Assembly: GCF_018613535.1 (NCBI RefSeq)
Contig: NZ_JAGGQB010000002.1
Span: forward strand, 1-64,000
DNA: 64,000 nucleotides
Direction of reading: 5' to 3'
DNA from: Bacillus sp. ISL-51
Lineage (GTDB): Bacteria; Bacillota; Bacilli; Bacillales; Bacillaceae
Below the pieces are notes generated by a model, which saw nothing but the letters and a program-made list of their open reading frames with translations, was not told the origin of the DNA and searched no databases. Within the stretch, counting starts at the first letter, position 1. The number at the start of each line of letters is the position of its first letter. The position numbers were made by a program, and so were the translations under genes. Of the stretch, positions 47,473 through 56,535 are shown one piece after another.

Positions 47473-48467
47473 CAACTGGATGAGCTGAAATCAAGCAAGA
47501 TTTTTCCCTTCGTCAGCTCATTGCAGCGTAATGCCTCTTTAAAATGTTCAAAGCGAAATACGGCGGCCGGAGCATTCATGGCCAGGTCTCCCCTGGCAAA
47601 CAGATCAATTACTTCTGAAAAGCGGCGGCGATATGCTTCGGCGGTGTGATGTTCATTCCAAAGCCGTAAAGCAAACAGCTTTGGAGACAAGCAATACGTT
47701 TCGTGCAATTTTTTCCAATCTGTCGGAATTCCTGAAAGCAAGCCATAGCTGACAAGCATGCCGTTTGGTTTTAATGCGGCAGCCAATATTTCGCTTTCTG
47801 CACCGCCCACAGCGTCAATCGCATAATCAGCTCCCTTGCCGCTGCAAGCATCAGCGATCATTTCTCTTACATGTCCTTTAGAAGCATTAATAACCTTCCA
47901 TGCCCCAAACGCCTGAAGCTGTCTTGCGCCGCCTTCATTTCGGGCAATGGCGATTAACCGAAAGCCGAGCACCTTCGAAAGCTGGGCAAAGATCAGGGCA
48001 ATGGAAGTGCCTCCTCCGTTCATCAGCAACAGATCATTCGGTTGTATGTCCAGCATTTCTTTACAAATCAGCCATGCCGTCAGCGGATTAATATACAGAC
48101 GGCTTGCATCATGATCGCTGATGACAGATGGCACCTCAATGGCATACTTGGCTTTTGCGATTGCATATTGCTGCCAAGTGCCTTCACCTCTCACAGGCAC
48201 AACCCGCTTGCCGATCAAATCTTGTGACACATCTGCGCCTGTATCGATAACAGTGCCGACTCCTTCATATCCGGCCGTCGCGGGGAGTTTGATCCGGTGT
48301 GAGTATGCGCCGCTGATCGGAATCAAATCAGACGGATTGATTGGGCTTGCAAGCATTTTAACGAGCACTTCATCAGCTTGAAGCGGCGCCTTGTCTTTTT
48401 GGCAAAGCTCCAATTGTTCCAATGGGTCTCCAAACGCTTTATATAGTAAAGCAGTATTCTTCAACAT
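47472..48467 (-). CDS. MDR-superfamily oxidoreductase (quinone or enoyl reductase-like)
   Basis: This 331-residue medium-chain dehydrogenase has a GroES-like N-terminal domain (INPSDLIPISGAYSHRIKLPAT), AGYEGVGTVID, and a Rossmann domain (NGGGTSIALIFAQLSKVLGF). The catalytic zinc GHE motif is absent, so it belongs with zinc-free quinone oxidoreductases or 2-enoyl-thioester reductases (MECR-like). The substrate is unknown. It is monocistronic. Confidence 0.82.
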   Translation of the reverse strand: MLKNTALLYKAFGDPLEQLELCQKDKAPLQADEVLVKMLASPINPSDLIPISGAYSHRIKLPATAGYEGVGTVIDTGADVSQDLIGKRVVPVRGEGTWQQYAIAKAKYAIEVPSVISDHDASRLYINPLTAWLICKEMLDIQPNDLLLMNGGGTSIALIFAQLSKVLGFRLIAIARNEGGARQLQAFGAWKVINASKGHVREMIADACSGKGADYAIDAVGGAESEILAAALKPNGMLVSYGLLSGIPTDWKKLHETYCLSPKLFALRLWNEHHTAEAYRRRFSEVIDLFARGDLAMNAPAAVFRFEHFKEALRCNELTKGKILLDFSSSS

Positions 48468-48590
48468 TCATCCCTTCCTTATCTGCCATTTTATTAAGAA
48501 TGCTCGTTTTTTAAAAGTAAGTCAATCTTTACAAAGTGCTCTCGGAATTCTTATGATAAAGGAAAAGGTTACGGAAGCGGGAATGCTGTC

Positions 48591-48917
48591 ATGCTGTTTA
48601 CGATTGTTTTGTTTATTGCTGCGGGGATTGCTGAAATCGGCGGCGGATATTTAATTTGGCTGTGGCTGAGGGAGATGAAGCCGGTTGGATACGGGATTGC
48701 GGGAGCGCTCATTCTAATCGCCTACGGCGTAATTCCGACATTTCAGTCATTTCCATCGTTTGGCCGTGTGTATGCCGCATACGGAGGAGTATTTATTGTG
48801 CTTGCCGTTCTTTGGGGATGGCTCGTTGACCGGAAAACGCCTGATGTGTACGACTGGGCCGGAGCGCTGATTTGTCTTCTCGGCGTCGGCATCATGCTGT
48901 TTGCACCGAGGGGATAA
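48591..48917 (+). CDS. yfjF: YfjF, UPF0060/YnfA-family membrane protein
   Basis: This 108-residue protein has four hydrophobic helices and the YnfA-family pattern (GIAEIGGGYLIWLWLRE, AYGGVFIVLAVLWGW), similar to small multidrug-resistance transporters. GGAAGCGGGA precedes the ATG. Transport activity is unproven. It is convergent with sspH. Confidence 0.88.
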   Translation: MLFTIVLFIAAGIAEIGGGYLIWLWLREMKPVGYGIAGALILIAYGVIPTFQSFPSFGRVYAAYGGVFIVLAVLWGWLVDRKTPDVYDWAGALICLLGVGIMLFAPRG

Positions 48918-48946
48918 AAGGCCCGCTGTTCTCAGCAGGCCTTTTT
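48916..48946. terminator. Bidirectional terminator, yfjF / sspH
   Basis: AAAAGGCCCGCTG and CAGCAGGCCTTTTT form a stem overlapping the end of both convergent genes. Confidence 0.82.
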
Positions 48947-49128
48947 CAAAAATGCTCTTGTAAATCTGAAAGAAGCACCTCTTGCTCAAACTGAGGGTTG
49001 CCGATAGGGAAAATCCGTGCTGTTTCCTTGTCTTCGTTGACATGCTGAATGTAAATAGGGACTCCTTCGTAGGTCACATACGCCATTGCAGCGGATTCAG
49101 CAATGTCTTTTGCGCGTTGTGTATTCAT
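48946..49128 (-). CDS. sspH: SspH, H-type small acid-soluble spore protein
   Basis: This 60-residue spore-core protein starts MNTQRAKDIAESAAMAYVTY and contains IQHVNEDKETARIF, the H-type SASP signature. A sigma-G-like promoter lies upstream. It precedes acoR's stop region on the same strand. Confidence 0.92.
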   Translation of the reverse strand: MNTQRAKDIAESAAMAYVTYEGVPIYIQHVNEDKETARIFPIGNPQFEQEVLLSDLQEHF

Positions 49129-49156
49129 GTCTCAAACCTCCTTTGCGTCTCACACA

Positions 49157-49186
49157 TAAAGTGTCCGGCCGGCAACGGAAGTATGC
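49157..49186 (-). promoter_or_regulatory. Candidate sigma-G promoter of sspH
   Basis: On the minus strand GCATAC (49181-49186), a 17-base spacer and CACTTTA (49157-49163) fit the sigma-G pattern (GHATR, CATnnTA-like) 28 bp before the sspH start. Confidence 0.6.
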
Positions 49187-49194
49187 TTTTTTTC

Positions 49195-51003
49195 TTAAAA
49201 TTGCCCGGCAGACAGCTTGAATCTTTTCAGGCGTTTGTAAAACGTGCTGCGCGGGATACCCGCCATTTTAGCGGCCAGCGTAACATTTCCCTTTGCGGAT
49301 TCGAGGGCGTTTATGATGATGTTTTTTTGTATTTGCTCCCGAATGGCTGACGGCGGCGCTTCGCTCGGACCAGAGGACTGCTGTGACGGCGCAAGCCCCG
49401 ATGCTTCGAGCAGCGATGAGAGGGGGCGGCTTGATAACCGGCCGTCCGGGAACATGACGGAAAGACGTTCAAACACATTAAACAATTCCCGGATATTGCC
49501 CCGCCATTCCCGGCTCTTTAATATAGCTAAAAACTCCTGCGGAAGCTCGCCCGCCCAGTTGTTGTTTTGCTTGAATTCGTAAAAGAGGCCGGGAATATCT
49601 TCTGTGCGTTCCCTTAATGGCGGGAGGTGAATCGGGCAGACGTGCAGCCGATAAAATAAATCTTCTCTCAGTTTTTTGCTCTTAACAAGCTGTTTCAGAT
49701 CAGCGTGGGTGGCGGTGATAATTCTGATGTCAACGGGAATCTCTTTTGTCCCGCCGATCGGGGTGATTTTCCGTTCCTGCAGCACCCTTAAAAGGGCAAC
49801 CTGCATGGCGTGCGTGATTTCTCCGATTTCATCGAGGAAAAGCGTGCCTTTATCTGCTTTCAGTAAAGCGCCTTTATGGCCTTTCCGTTTTGCTCCGGTG
49901 AACGCGCCTTCCGTGTAGCCGAACAGTTCGCTTTCAATCAATTTTTCAGGTATCGCTCCGCAATTGACGGCAACAAACGGGCCGTTTTTCCGGGGACTGT
50001 TGTCATGGATCGCCCTGGCGGCGACTTCCTTCCCCGTTCCGGTTTCTCCGGTCAGGCAAACCGTTGCGTCCGTTTGGGCGACAAGCTCCAGCTGCTTCAG
50101 CATGCTTCGGGATGAACGGCTTTTTCCCGCCGCTCCTTTGAAAATAAAGGCGGGCTTTTTTTCATTCTTGGATAAATAAAAACATGTGCAGCCGTTCTCT
50201 TCTTGTACGGCCTGTTTGATGTGAAAGCCTCGTTCCTCAAGCTCAGACAGCTGCTCTCCGATGAAGCTATGGACCGGCCGGCTTGCCCCGATAATTCTGC
50301 CGCGCTCATTACAAAGCACAAAAGGGTCGCGGGACTGGGCGAGTCCGGCAAATTGATTGATCATCTCAAGCTCTTTCATCTTGGTCTTGAGGGCGAGTTC
50401 CCGTTCCGCCGTATAAGCGATGGAGGAGGCGATTCCAAGCATAATAGGCTGAGCGCGGGCGGCGGGACAGGAAATGTCAATAACGCCGGCAAGCCTTCCG
50501 TCTTCATAACGGATCGGCGCGGCGGAACAGCTCCATTGGTGGGAAGCGAGCGAATAATGTTCAGAGCCGTGAATAACGACCGGCTCCTTTGTATAAAGGG
50601 CCGTGCCGATTGCGTTCGTGCCGACTGCGGTTTCTGTCCAGCGGGCGCCTTTTAAGAAATTAATGCGTTTCGCTTCATTGATTGTACGGAGATGGCCGTC
50701 GACTGAGTGGACAACGCCGTCGGCATCAATTAACAGAACCATCATTTCCATTTCCTGCATCGCCATTTTTATCTTTTCTGCATAAGGCATTGAGGCCGCT
50801 AAGAACAACGCGTGCTTTTCGGCCTGCCTTTCAAGATTTTCTGCCGGCAGCACGTTAGGCCCCTTTTCAAGATAAGGATTAACGTCCGCTTTTTTGCAGC
50901 GGTGCCACGAGGCCGCGACCCGCTTTTGAATGCGGGCTTCGTCAAGGACGCCCTCGCTCACAAATCGCTTCCAGGTTTGCAAATCATTACGGATGACATT
51001 CAT
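49195..51003 (-). CDS. acoR: AcoR, sigma-54-dependent activator of acetoin catabolism
   Basis: This 602-residue enhancer-binding protein has an N-terminal GAF-type sensor (about 60-290) and a central AAA+ domain. Walker A is GETGTGKE, the sigma-54 contact loop is EGAFTGAKR, and Walker B is [13 protein letters not shown]-terminal Fis-type helix-turn-helix ([22 protein letters not shown]) completes it. It activates acoABCL with acetoin. The start ATG 51003 has GGGGGGAGCG upstream. The acoA promoter here is of the matching sigma-54 type. It has its own promoter with a cre-like sequence. Confidence 0.95.
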   Translation of the reverse strand: MNVIRNDLQTWKRFVSEGVLDEARIQKRVAASWHRCKKADVNPYLEKGPNVLPAENLERQAEKHALFLAASMPYAEKIKMAMQEMEMMVLLIDADGVVHSVDGHLRTINEAKRINFLKGARWTETAVGTNAIGTALYTKEPVVIHGSEHYSLASHQWSCSAAPIRYEDGRLAGVIDISCPAARAQPIMLGIASSIAYTAERELALKTKMKELEMINQFAGLAQSRDPFVLCNERGRIIGASRPVHSFIGEQLSELEERGFHIKQAVQEENGCTCFYLSKNEKKPAFIFKGAAGKSRSSRSMLKQLELVAQTDATVCLTGETGTGKEVAARAIHDNSPRKNGPFVAVNCGAIPEKLIESELFGYTEGAFTGAKRKGHKGALLKADKGTLFLDEIGEITHAMQVALLRVLQERKITPIGGTKEIPVDIRIITATHADLKQLVKSKKLREDLFYRLHVCPIHLPPLRERTEDIPGLFYEFKQNNNWAGELPQEFLAILKSREWRGNIRELFNVFERLSVMFPDGRLSSRPLSSLLEASGLAPSQQSSGPSEAPPSAIREQIQKNIIINALESAKGNVTLAAKMAGIPRSTFYKRLKRFKLSAGQF

Positions 51004-51043
51004 TTTTATTCGCTCCCCCCTGTTCAATCATATCTTTTCATTT

Positions 51044-51072
51044 ATTGTAGGGGAAAAATAAAACGCTTTCAA
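51044..51072 (-). promoter_or_regulatory. acoR promoter with overlapping cre-like site
   Basis: On the minus strand TTGAAA (51067-51072), a 17-base spacer and TACAAT (51044-51049) form a sigma-A promoter. TGAAAGCGTTTTAT (51058-51071) overlaps the -35 and matches cre at 12 of 14 positions. CcpA repression of acoR is known in B. subtilis. Confidence 0.7.
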
Positions 51073-51076
51073 TAAA

Positions 51077-51107
51077 AATAAACCTTCTGAATCTCAGAAG
51101 GTTTATT
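51077..51107 (-). terminator. acoL terminator
   Basis: AAACCTTCTGA (51080-51090) and TCAGAAGGTTT (51094-51104) form a perfect stem with T-rich flank on the minus strand, between acoL and acoR. Confidence 0.8.
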
Positions 51108-51109
51108 CG

Positions 51110-52498
51110 CTATACTGAATGCACCGCAAGCCCGGTTACGTTTAAGAGCGCTTCTTGAAGAGTTTCCGAAAGGGTCGGATGTGCGGCGATAAAGTGTTCT
51201 GACATATCAGCCGTCATTTCGCCGTTCATCAGCATCGCCGCCTGCCCGATCAATTCAGTGACGTCAGGACCAATCATTGAAACGCCGACAATTTCTCCGA
51301 ATTCCGGTTCGGCAATGATTTTCATTTTGCCGCCATGCTGATTTTTAATTAAGGCCTTTCCGTTAGCGGAAAACGAACATTCTCCAATGTGCACGTCTCC
51401 GTATCGCTCTCTGGCCTGTTTTTCTGTCAGCCCGATGGCGGCCATTTCCGGCGAAGTGTAAATACAGCGGGGCACGGCCCGCGCATTCACTGCGGCATCG
51501 CGGCCGGAAGCATGTGAAGCGGCAGCCATTCCTTCATGTATGGCGGCGTGCGCGAGCTGAATTCCGCCTGCCGCATCACCGCAAGCGTAAATATGCGGAA
51601 GATTTGTCTGCATGTGCTCATTTACTTCAATTCCGCGCGGGGAAAAGCGGACGCCGGCCTGTTCCAGATGCAGCCCTTGTAAGCGCGGTTTTCTGCCGAT
51701 CGCGATAAGAATGTGATCGGCACTTGCCTCGATTTCTTTCCCGTCTTTCGTCCATACCGCGGTTTTGCTTGCCTGATCCACCCGCTGCAATGCGGCTCCC
51801 GTTTGAATATCAACTCCGCTTTCTCTTAATGTTTCCTCAAAAATTGCGGCGATTTCCCCGTCTTCGGCCGGAAGCAGCTGATCGGCCATTTCAATGACCG
51901 TCACTTTTGTTTTGAGCCTGCTGAATAAAGAAGCAAACTCACAGCCGATCACACCCCCTCCGACAATGAGAAGCGAGGAAGGGATTTGTTTAAGAGAGAG
52001 CGCACCTTGGCTGTCAATCACCCAGCCGCCGTCAAAAGGGGCACACGGCAGTGACATCGGTTCTGAGCCTGAGGCAATCAGGATTTTGTCGGCTTCAATG
52101 ATTTCTTTTGCGCCTCCGGCGTGTTCTATCAATAATGTTTTGTCAGAGAGAAAGGAAGCCGTTCCGCTGACGACTTTGATTTGATTTGCCTTCATTAAAT
52201 ATTGAATGCCCTGTACGAGCTGATTGACGATTTGCCGCTTGCGCCCCTGCATGCGGGCCCAATTGATGGTGATGTTCTGCGGGATTTCAATGCCGAATGT
52301 ATTCGCGTGTTTGATTTTATCAAGGATATTTGCGCTTTCCAGCAGCGACTTGGTCGGGATGCAGCCCTCATTGAGACACGTTCCCCCAAGCGGGCCTTTG
52401 TCTATGAGAACGACTTGCATCCCTCTCCTTGCAGCTGTCACGGCAGCTGCATACCCGGCCGGACCGCCGCCGATAATGGCTAGTGTCAATGTCTTCAC
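51110..52498 (-). CDS. acoL: AcoL, dihydrolipoamide dehydrogenase (E3) of the acetoin complex
   Basis: This 462-residue flavoprotein reoxidises dihydrolipoamide. The FAD motif GGGPAGYAAA lies near the N-terminus, the redox disulphide is C41/C46 (GGTCLNEGCIPTK), the NAD motif is VGGGVIGCEF, and the C-terminal catalytic His is in AAHPTLSETL. It is last of acoA-B-C-L, 6 bp after acoC. Confidence 0.95.
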   Translation of the reverse strand: MKTLTLAIIGGGPAGYAAAVTAARRGMQVVLIDKGPLGGTCLNEGCIPTKSLLESANILDKIKHANTFGIEIPQNITINWARMQGRKRQIVNQLVQGIQYLMKANQIKVVSGTASFLSDKTLLIEHAGGAKEIIEADKILIASGSEPMSLPCAPFDGGWVIDSQGALSLKQIPSSLLIVGGGVIGCEFASLFSRLKTKVTVIEMADQLLPAEDGEIAAIFEETLRESGVDIQTGAALQRVDQASKTAVWTKDGKEIEASADHILIAIGRKPRLQGLHLEQAGVRFSPRGIEVNEHMQTNLPHIYACGDAAGGIQLAHAAIHEGMAAASHASGRDAAVNARAVPRCIYTSPEMAAIGLTEKQARERYGDVHIGECSFSANGKALIKNQHGGKMKIIAEPEFGEIVGVSMIGPDVTELIGQAAMLMNGEMTADMSEHFIAAHPTLSETLQEALLNVTGLAVHSV

Positions 52499-52504
52499 CT
52501 CTCT

Positions 52505-53698
52505 TTATAAAATCAATCCTGCCGGTTCTTCAAGAAGCTCTTTCACCGTTTTCAAAAAAGCCGCAGCGGGTGCTCCGTCACATGCTCTATGATCGAAAGT
52601 GAGGCTCAGCGGCAGAATGGTGCTTTTTACAAGCTCTTCCCCGCGGTACACGGGTGCTTCATAACTCGCCCCGACTCCGAGAATGCCGGTTTCCGGCGGG
52701 TTTAAAATCGGGGTGAAATGTTCGATGCCGTAAGCGCCGAGATTCGTGATGGAGAAAGTCGAGCCTTGCAGGTCATCGCCTGAAGCATTGCCTTCCCGCG
52801 CCCTGCGTGCGTTTTTCGAGATATGGTCTGCAAGGTCAAGGAAAGAAAGCTGTTCCGCATCACGGATGACCGGCACGACGAGTCCGTTTTCAAGAGAAAC
52901 TGCCATTCCGAGATGAACATAGGGATAGGTGATGATCCGCTCCTCGTGATAGGAGCTGTTCAGCTCAGGATGCTGCCGTAATGCTAGCACCGCGGCCCGG
53001 GCTGCGAAATGCGTGACAGTCAGCTTGACGCCGGTGCGCTTTTTCGCTGTTTCGGCGAGCTGATGCTGCAATTTGATCAGCTCTGTAATGTCAGCTTTCA
53101 TGGTCAGCGTCAGCTGAGCGCTGTTTTGCAGACTTTTGTGCATTCGGTCTGCAATTACTTTTCTCATCGCTGAGGCTGGTTTCCCCTCAGGTGATACTGG
53201 CTGCGCCGGTGTTTGCGGCTTTGATTCCGTGTTTATCGCCTTTATGACGTCTTCTTTGACGATTCTGCCTCCCGGTCCGGTTCCTTTCAGCGTGTCAAGT
53301 CGTAATCCGGCCTTCTCCGCCATTTTCCGCGCAACAGGAGACACTTTGACTCGGTTTGCGGGCTTTTGTTTAACGGTGAAATCGTGACTCTTTTCAGGTG
53401 CCGTTTTCGGCTCTTCGCAACTTTCCGGCCGGCCTTCTCCTTTCTCCTGCACCTCTTCCCCGTTTTCCCCGATATAACAGATGGCGGTGCCCGGCGGAAC
53501 TCCTTCCCCCTCTTTTACTTTAATGTGAAGAAGCGTGCCGCTCTCCGGCGCTTCAATCTCCATCTCGATTTTTTCCGAATTGATGCTGGCGATGCTCTCT
53601 CCTTTCTCGACCGTATCGCCTACTTTTTTGTTCCAGACAGATACTTCCCCTTGCTTCATAGCCATTCCAAGCTTCGGCATCACTACTTTTACAGCCAT
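52505..53698 (-). CDS. acoC: AcoC, dihydrolipoyl acetyltransferase (E2) of the acetoin complex
   Basis: This 397-residue core enzyme has a lipoyl domain (1-78) with lipoylated K43 (INSEKIEMEIEA). The peripheral subunit-binding domain is at about 116-152 (KVSPVARKMAEKAGL). The acyltransferase domain (about 175-397) ends with the catalytic HRACDG. It transfers the acetyl group from E1 to CoA. It lies between acoB and acoL. Confidence 0.95.
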   Translation of the reverse strand: MAVKVVMPKLGMAMKQGEVSVWNKKVGDTVEKGESIASINSEKIEMEIEAPESGTLLHIKVKEGEGVPPGTAICYIGENGEEVQEKGEGRPESCEEPKTAPEKSHDFTVKQKPANRVKVSPVARKMAEKAGLRLDTLKGTGPGGRIVKEDVIKAINTESKPQTPAQPVSPEGKPASAMRKVIADRMHKSLQNSAQLTLTMKADITELIKLQHQLAETAKKRTGVKLTVTHFAARAAVLALRQHPELNSSYHEERIITYPYVHLGMAVSLENGLVVPVIRDAEQLSFLDLADHISKNARRAREGNASGDDLQGSTFSITNLGAYGIEHFTPILNPPETGILGVGASYEAPVYRGEELVKSTILPLSLTFDHRACDGAPAAAFLKTVKELLEEPAGLIL

Positions 53699-53713
53699 TC
53701 ATTTGTCCCTCCT

Positions 53714-54742
53714 TTAATTCATTGCCGGCTCGCCAAGCAATTCAAGCGTGACGCTGACAATTTGATCTGGTGTCGGCAAATATTGATCTTCAAGCACTGG
53801 TGAAAACGGAACCGGTGTATGCGGCGCTGTAATCCGTTTAATCGGCGCATCAAGCAAATCAAAGCCCTTGTCGGCGACAATCGCAGCAATATCCGTGGCA
53901 ATGCTGCAGCGCGGATTGGCTTCATCAATGATAATCAGCCTGTTTGTTTTTTCTAACGATGTGAAAATCGCTTCCTCATCCAAAGGAGACAGACTCCGGG
54001 GATCAAGCACCTCGGCCTCGATGCCCTTCTCAGAAAGCTGTGCAGCCGCTTCAAGCGCGGTATTGACCTGCTTGCCGATCGCCAACAGCGTGATGTCGCC
54101 GCCTTCACGTTTGATATCCGCTTTTCCGAGCGGGATTGTATAATAACCTTCCGGCACCTCGCCCTTCATGTTGTAGGACGTTTTGTCTTCAAAAAAGAAC
54201 ACCGGATCATTGTCTTCTATTGCCGCCAGCAGCAAACCTTTGGCGTCATACGGATTGGAGGGAACAACCGTCTTCAGACCCGGGATGCTGGTGAACAGGC
54301 CATACAGCGCCTGCGAATGCTGGGCAGCTGCCCGGAACCCTGCTCCGTATGTGGTGCGGACGGTAATCGGCACTTGCGCTTTTCCGCCGAACATATAGCG
54401 GAATTTCGCCCCTTGGTTGATCACCTGGTCAAAGCACGTGCCGATAAAATCATTAAACATCAGCTCCGCAATCGGTCTCAGCCCAGTTGATGCCGCAGCC
54501 ATAGCCGCACCCATATAGCCCGCCTCAGAAATCGGTGTGTCCAGCACTCGGCTGCGCCCAAATTCCTGTACGAGCCCCTTTGTAACCCCTAATACACCGC
54601 CCCATGCTTCATCATCCTGCAAATGATCGACAGCCGCTCCCCCGGCGACATCCTCACCGATTAAAAGCACATTTTCGTCTCTTCTCATCGCAAGCTTCAT
54701 TGCTTCATTGATCGCGTCTGACATGCTTATGACTCTCGCCAT
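53714..54742 (-). CDS. acoB: AcoB, acetoin dehydrogenase E1 beta subunit
   Basis: This 342-residue transketolase-like beta subunit starts MARVISMSDAINEAM and has IGEDVAGGAAVDHL and TPISEAGYMGAAMAAA. With AcoA and thiamine diphosphate it cleaves acetoin to acetaldehyde and a hydroxyethyl unit. ATG 54742 is one base after the acoA stop (54744-54746), so translation is tightly coupled. Confidence 0.95.
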   Translation of the reverse strand: MARVISMSDAINEAMKLAMRRDENVLLIGEDVAGGAAVDHLQDDEAWGGVLGVTKGLVQEFGRSRVLDTPISEAGYMGAAMAAASTGLRPIAELMFNDFIGTCFDQVINQGAKFRYMFGGKAQVPITVRTTYGAGFRAAAQHSQALYGLFTSIPGLKTVVPSNPYDAKGLLLAAIEDNDPVFFFEDKTSYNMKGEVPEGYYTIPLGKADIKREGGDITLLAIGKQVNTALEAAAQLSEKGIEAEVLDPRSLSPLDEEAIFTSLEKTNRLIIIDEANPRCSIATDIAAIVADKGFDLLDAPIKRITAPHTPVPFSPVLEDQYLPTPDQIVSVTLELLGEPAMN

Positions 54743-54743
54743 C

Positions 54744-55745
54744 TCACATTCCCCCTTTTTCATATGACACGTAGACGTCTGTCAATAATTCTGACTCTTT
54801 CGGATATGGACTCTCTTCACTGAACGAGACGGCTTTTTCAATCGATTCACTGACACGCTGTTCTATATCTGACAGTTTATTTGCATCTGTTTCTTTTAAA
54901 AGATAGTTTTTAAAGCCTTGGATGGCATCCTTTTCTTCAAGATGCTCAGTCCTTTCATCCTTTGTTTTATAGGTCTGGGCATCTCCTTCGAAATGGCCGT
55001 AGTTTCTGTAAGTCATACATTCAATCAAAGATGGGCCGCCGCCGTTTCTTGCTCTTTCTACCGCTTCCTCGGCTGCCTGATAAACTGCTAAAATATCTTT
55101 TCCGTCAACTGTGACCCCCGGCATGTTATAGGCAGCCGCCCGTTCGGCGATTGAATCACAGGCTGATGCGTACTCAAATGTCGTGGCTTCGCCGTAGCCG
55201 TTGTTTTCGGCGATGAACACGACAGGAAGGTTCCATACTGCCGCTAAGTTCAGCCCTTCATGGAAGGTGCCTTGGTTATTTGCGCCGTCCCCGAAAAAGC
55301 AAACGCTTACATTCCTAGTCTGTTTATATTTAGCGGTGAGCGCTGATCCGCATGCGAGCGTGAATCCGCCCCCCACGATTCCATTTGCCCCCAACATACC
55401 TTTATTGAGGTCGGCAATGTGCATAGAGCCGCCCTTGCCTTTACACAGTCCGGCCGCTTTCCCGAAAATTTCCGCCATCATGCCGTCCAGATCACAGCCT
55501 TTGGCGATACAATGGCCATGTCCCCTGTGCGTGCTTGTAATGCTGTCGCCATCATGTAAATGAGCGCACACCCCTACTGCAACCGCTTCCTCACCGGCAT
55601 ACAAATGGACGAATCCAGGAAGCACTCCCTGCGCGAACAGTTCATGCACTTTGTCTTCAAAGCCCCTGATTTCCAGCATCTTTTGGTATATCCACAGCGC
55701 TTTCTCCTCAGTTAATGACAAGCCTTCTCGTTTTAACAATTCCAT
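54744..55745 (-). CDS. acoA: AcoA, acetoin dehydrogenase E1 alpha subunit
   Basis: This 333-residue thiamine-diphosphate subunit has the TPP motif beginning GDGANNQGTFHEG and ending FIAENN (about 148-177). Phosphorylation-loop-like residues at HFEGDAQTYK match the branched-chain/acetoin E1 family. It is first in the operon, behind a sigma-54 promoter. AAGGAGGCGC precedes the ATG. Confidence 0.95.
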   Translation of the reverse strand: MELLKREGLSLTEEKALWIYQKMLEIRGFEDKVHELFAQGVLPGFVHLYAGEEAVAVGVCAHLHDGDSITSTHRGHGHCIAKGCDLDGMMAEIFGKAAGLCKGKGGSMHIADLNKGMLGANGIVGGGFTLACGSALTAKYKQTRNVSVCFFGDGANNQGTFHEGLNLAAVWNLPVVFIAENNGYGEATTFEYASACDSIAERAAAYNMPGVTVDGKDILAVYQAAEEAVERARNGGGPSLIECMTYRNYGHFEGDAQTYKTKDERTEHLEEKDAIQGFKNYLLKETDANKLSDIEQRVSESIEKAVSFSEESPYPKESELLTDVYVSYEKGGM

Positions 55746-55784
55746 TTTGTGCGCCTCCTTCTATTTAGGGTTCACGTTTATAAA

Positions 55785-55801
55785 TGCAAGAAGTGTGCCA
55801 G
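55785..55801 (-). promoter_or_regulatory. sigma-54 (SigL) promoter of acoABCL
   Basis: On the minus strand CTGGCACACTTCTTGCA holds the -24 GG and -12 GC elements separated by exactly ten bases, the strict sigma-54 arrangement. It is 40 bp upstream of acoA. AcoR is the matching activator. Confidence 0.92.
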
Positions 55802-55842
55802 CCTTTTGAGCCCGTAAAATCGATGTTGTTATTTTTACACTG

Positions 55843-55895
55843 GAGACAGTTTGAGACAGGTGTCTCATTTTGTCTCGATTTGATCCATTTGTCTC
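55843..55895 (-). promoter_or_regulatory. Probable AcoR enhancer (upstream activating sequence)
   Basis: Five copies of one hexamer lie upstream of the sigma-54 promoter: GAGACA at 55843 and 55853, and TGTCTC (its complement) at 55861, 55871 and 55890. The middle pair forms the palindrome GAGACA-GG-TGTCTC. Copies are 10, 8, 10 and 19 bp apart, that is, largely on one helix face, as expected for oligomeric enhancer-binding proteins. Confidence 0.75.
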
Positions 55896-55904
55896 GTTTT
55901 ATGA

Positions 55905-55937
55905 CATAAAAAAAAGACCGGGCATCACCCTGTCTTT
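55905..55937 (-). terminator. Terminator downstream of the degraded gene
   Basis: AAAGACCGGG (55913-55922) pairs with CCCTGTCTTT (55928-55937), followed by eight T on the minus strand. It once ended the gene now decayed at 55974-56506. Confidence 0.75.
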
Positions 55938-55973
55938 GACAATGATCGACGTATTTATTTCCTCGGAAATCTT

Positions 55974-56178
55974 TTAACTGCTTAATTTTTCTGCATCGCT
56001 TGTCTGAATGGCTGTTTTCGGAAGAAAATCAATTGAATATTTGACATAACCGAAACCGCCGTCCCCGTCCTTCTGGTGTATATCCCTTTTCATTAAGCGC
56101 TTTTTTGACCGATTCCGCCACTTTTGCGGCATCTGTTTTTGATAATCCGCTGGCGTCTAACTGAATCGTCATGCTCAT
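55974..56178 (-). pseudogene. Frameshifted remnant, C-terminal part of a small secreted-type protein
   Basis: On the minus strand MSMTIQLDASGLSKTDAAKV continues to ALNEKGYTP, then the reading frame must shift by one base near 56070-56080. It resumes as DGDGGFGYVKYSIDFLPKTA and ends at a stop at 55974. The unshifted frame stops early. The parts look like one protein broken by a single frameshift. The family is not firmly recognised. Confidence 0.65.
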
Positions 56179-56232
56179 AGGCGCTTTTTGACACCCAAAA
56201 CAAGCATCAGCTCTTATAACTTGCAGAACCGC

Positions 56233-56506
56233 TTATTTCAGATCTGCTTCTATTTCCTTCGATGCTTCTTCAATTCCATCGCAGGTGACCTTAGGATGAA
56301 GAAATCCCTTCGTCACATTGGGTAGCGAGAAATACATCTTCCGAGGTTTTAGCGTAATATACCCATTCGTGATCTTGATTTCTTTTTTGGATAGGTGTGC
56401 TTCACAAGCGGCATTTTTCGTAAATGGATCACCGAACCATATGTGGTAGATATATAGTCCTCATAATACCGCAACGGCAAGCAAGCCAACCACAAGTTTT
56501 TTTCAT
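56233..56506 (-). pseudogene. Degraded small exported-protein gene
   Basis: From ATG 56506 the frame goes MKKT, but after an extra base in the A-run the other frame reads LVVGLLAVAVL, a signal peptide, then an in-frame TGA. It continues GLYIYHIWFGDPFTKNAACE and ITLKPRKMYFSLPNVTKGF, ending DLK before a stop at 56233. One frameshift and one nonsense codon are therefore needed. It may be the front half of the same lost gene as 55974-56178. Confidence 0.65.
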
Positions 56507-56535
56507 GTTCACACTCTTTTTCCTGATATGCTGTG

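Noticed and set aside
55843-55895. The TGTCTC/GAGACA cluster as a CRISPR-like or mobile-element repeat
   Set aside because: The units are only six bases, with no spacers of constant length, and lie in the correct place for a sigma-54 enhancer.
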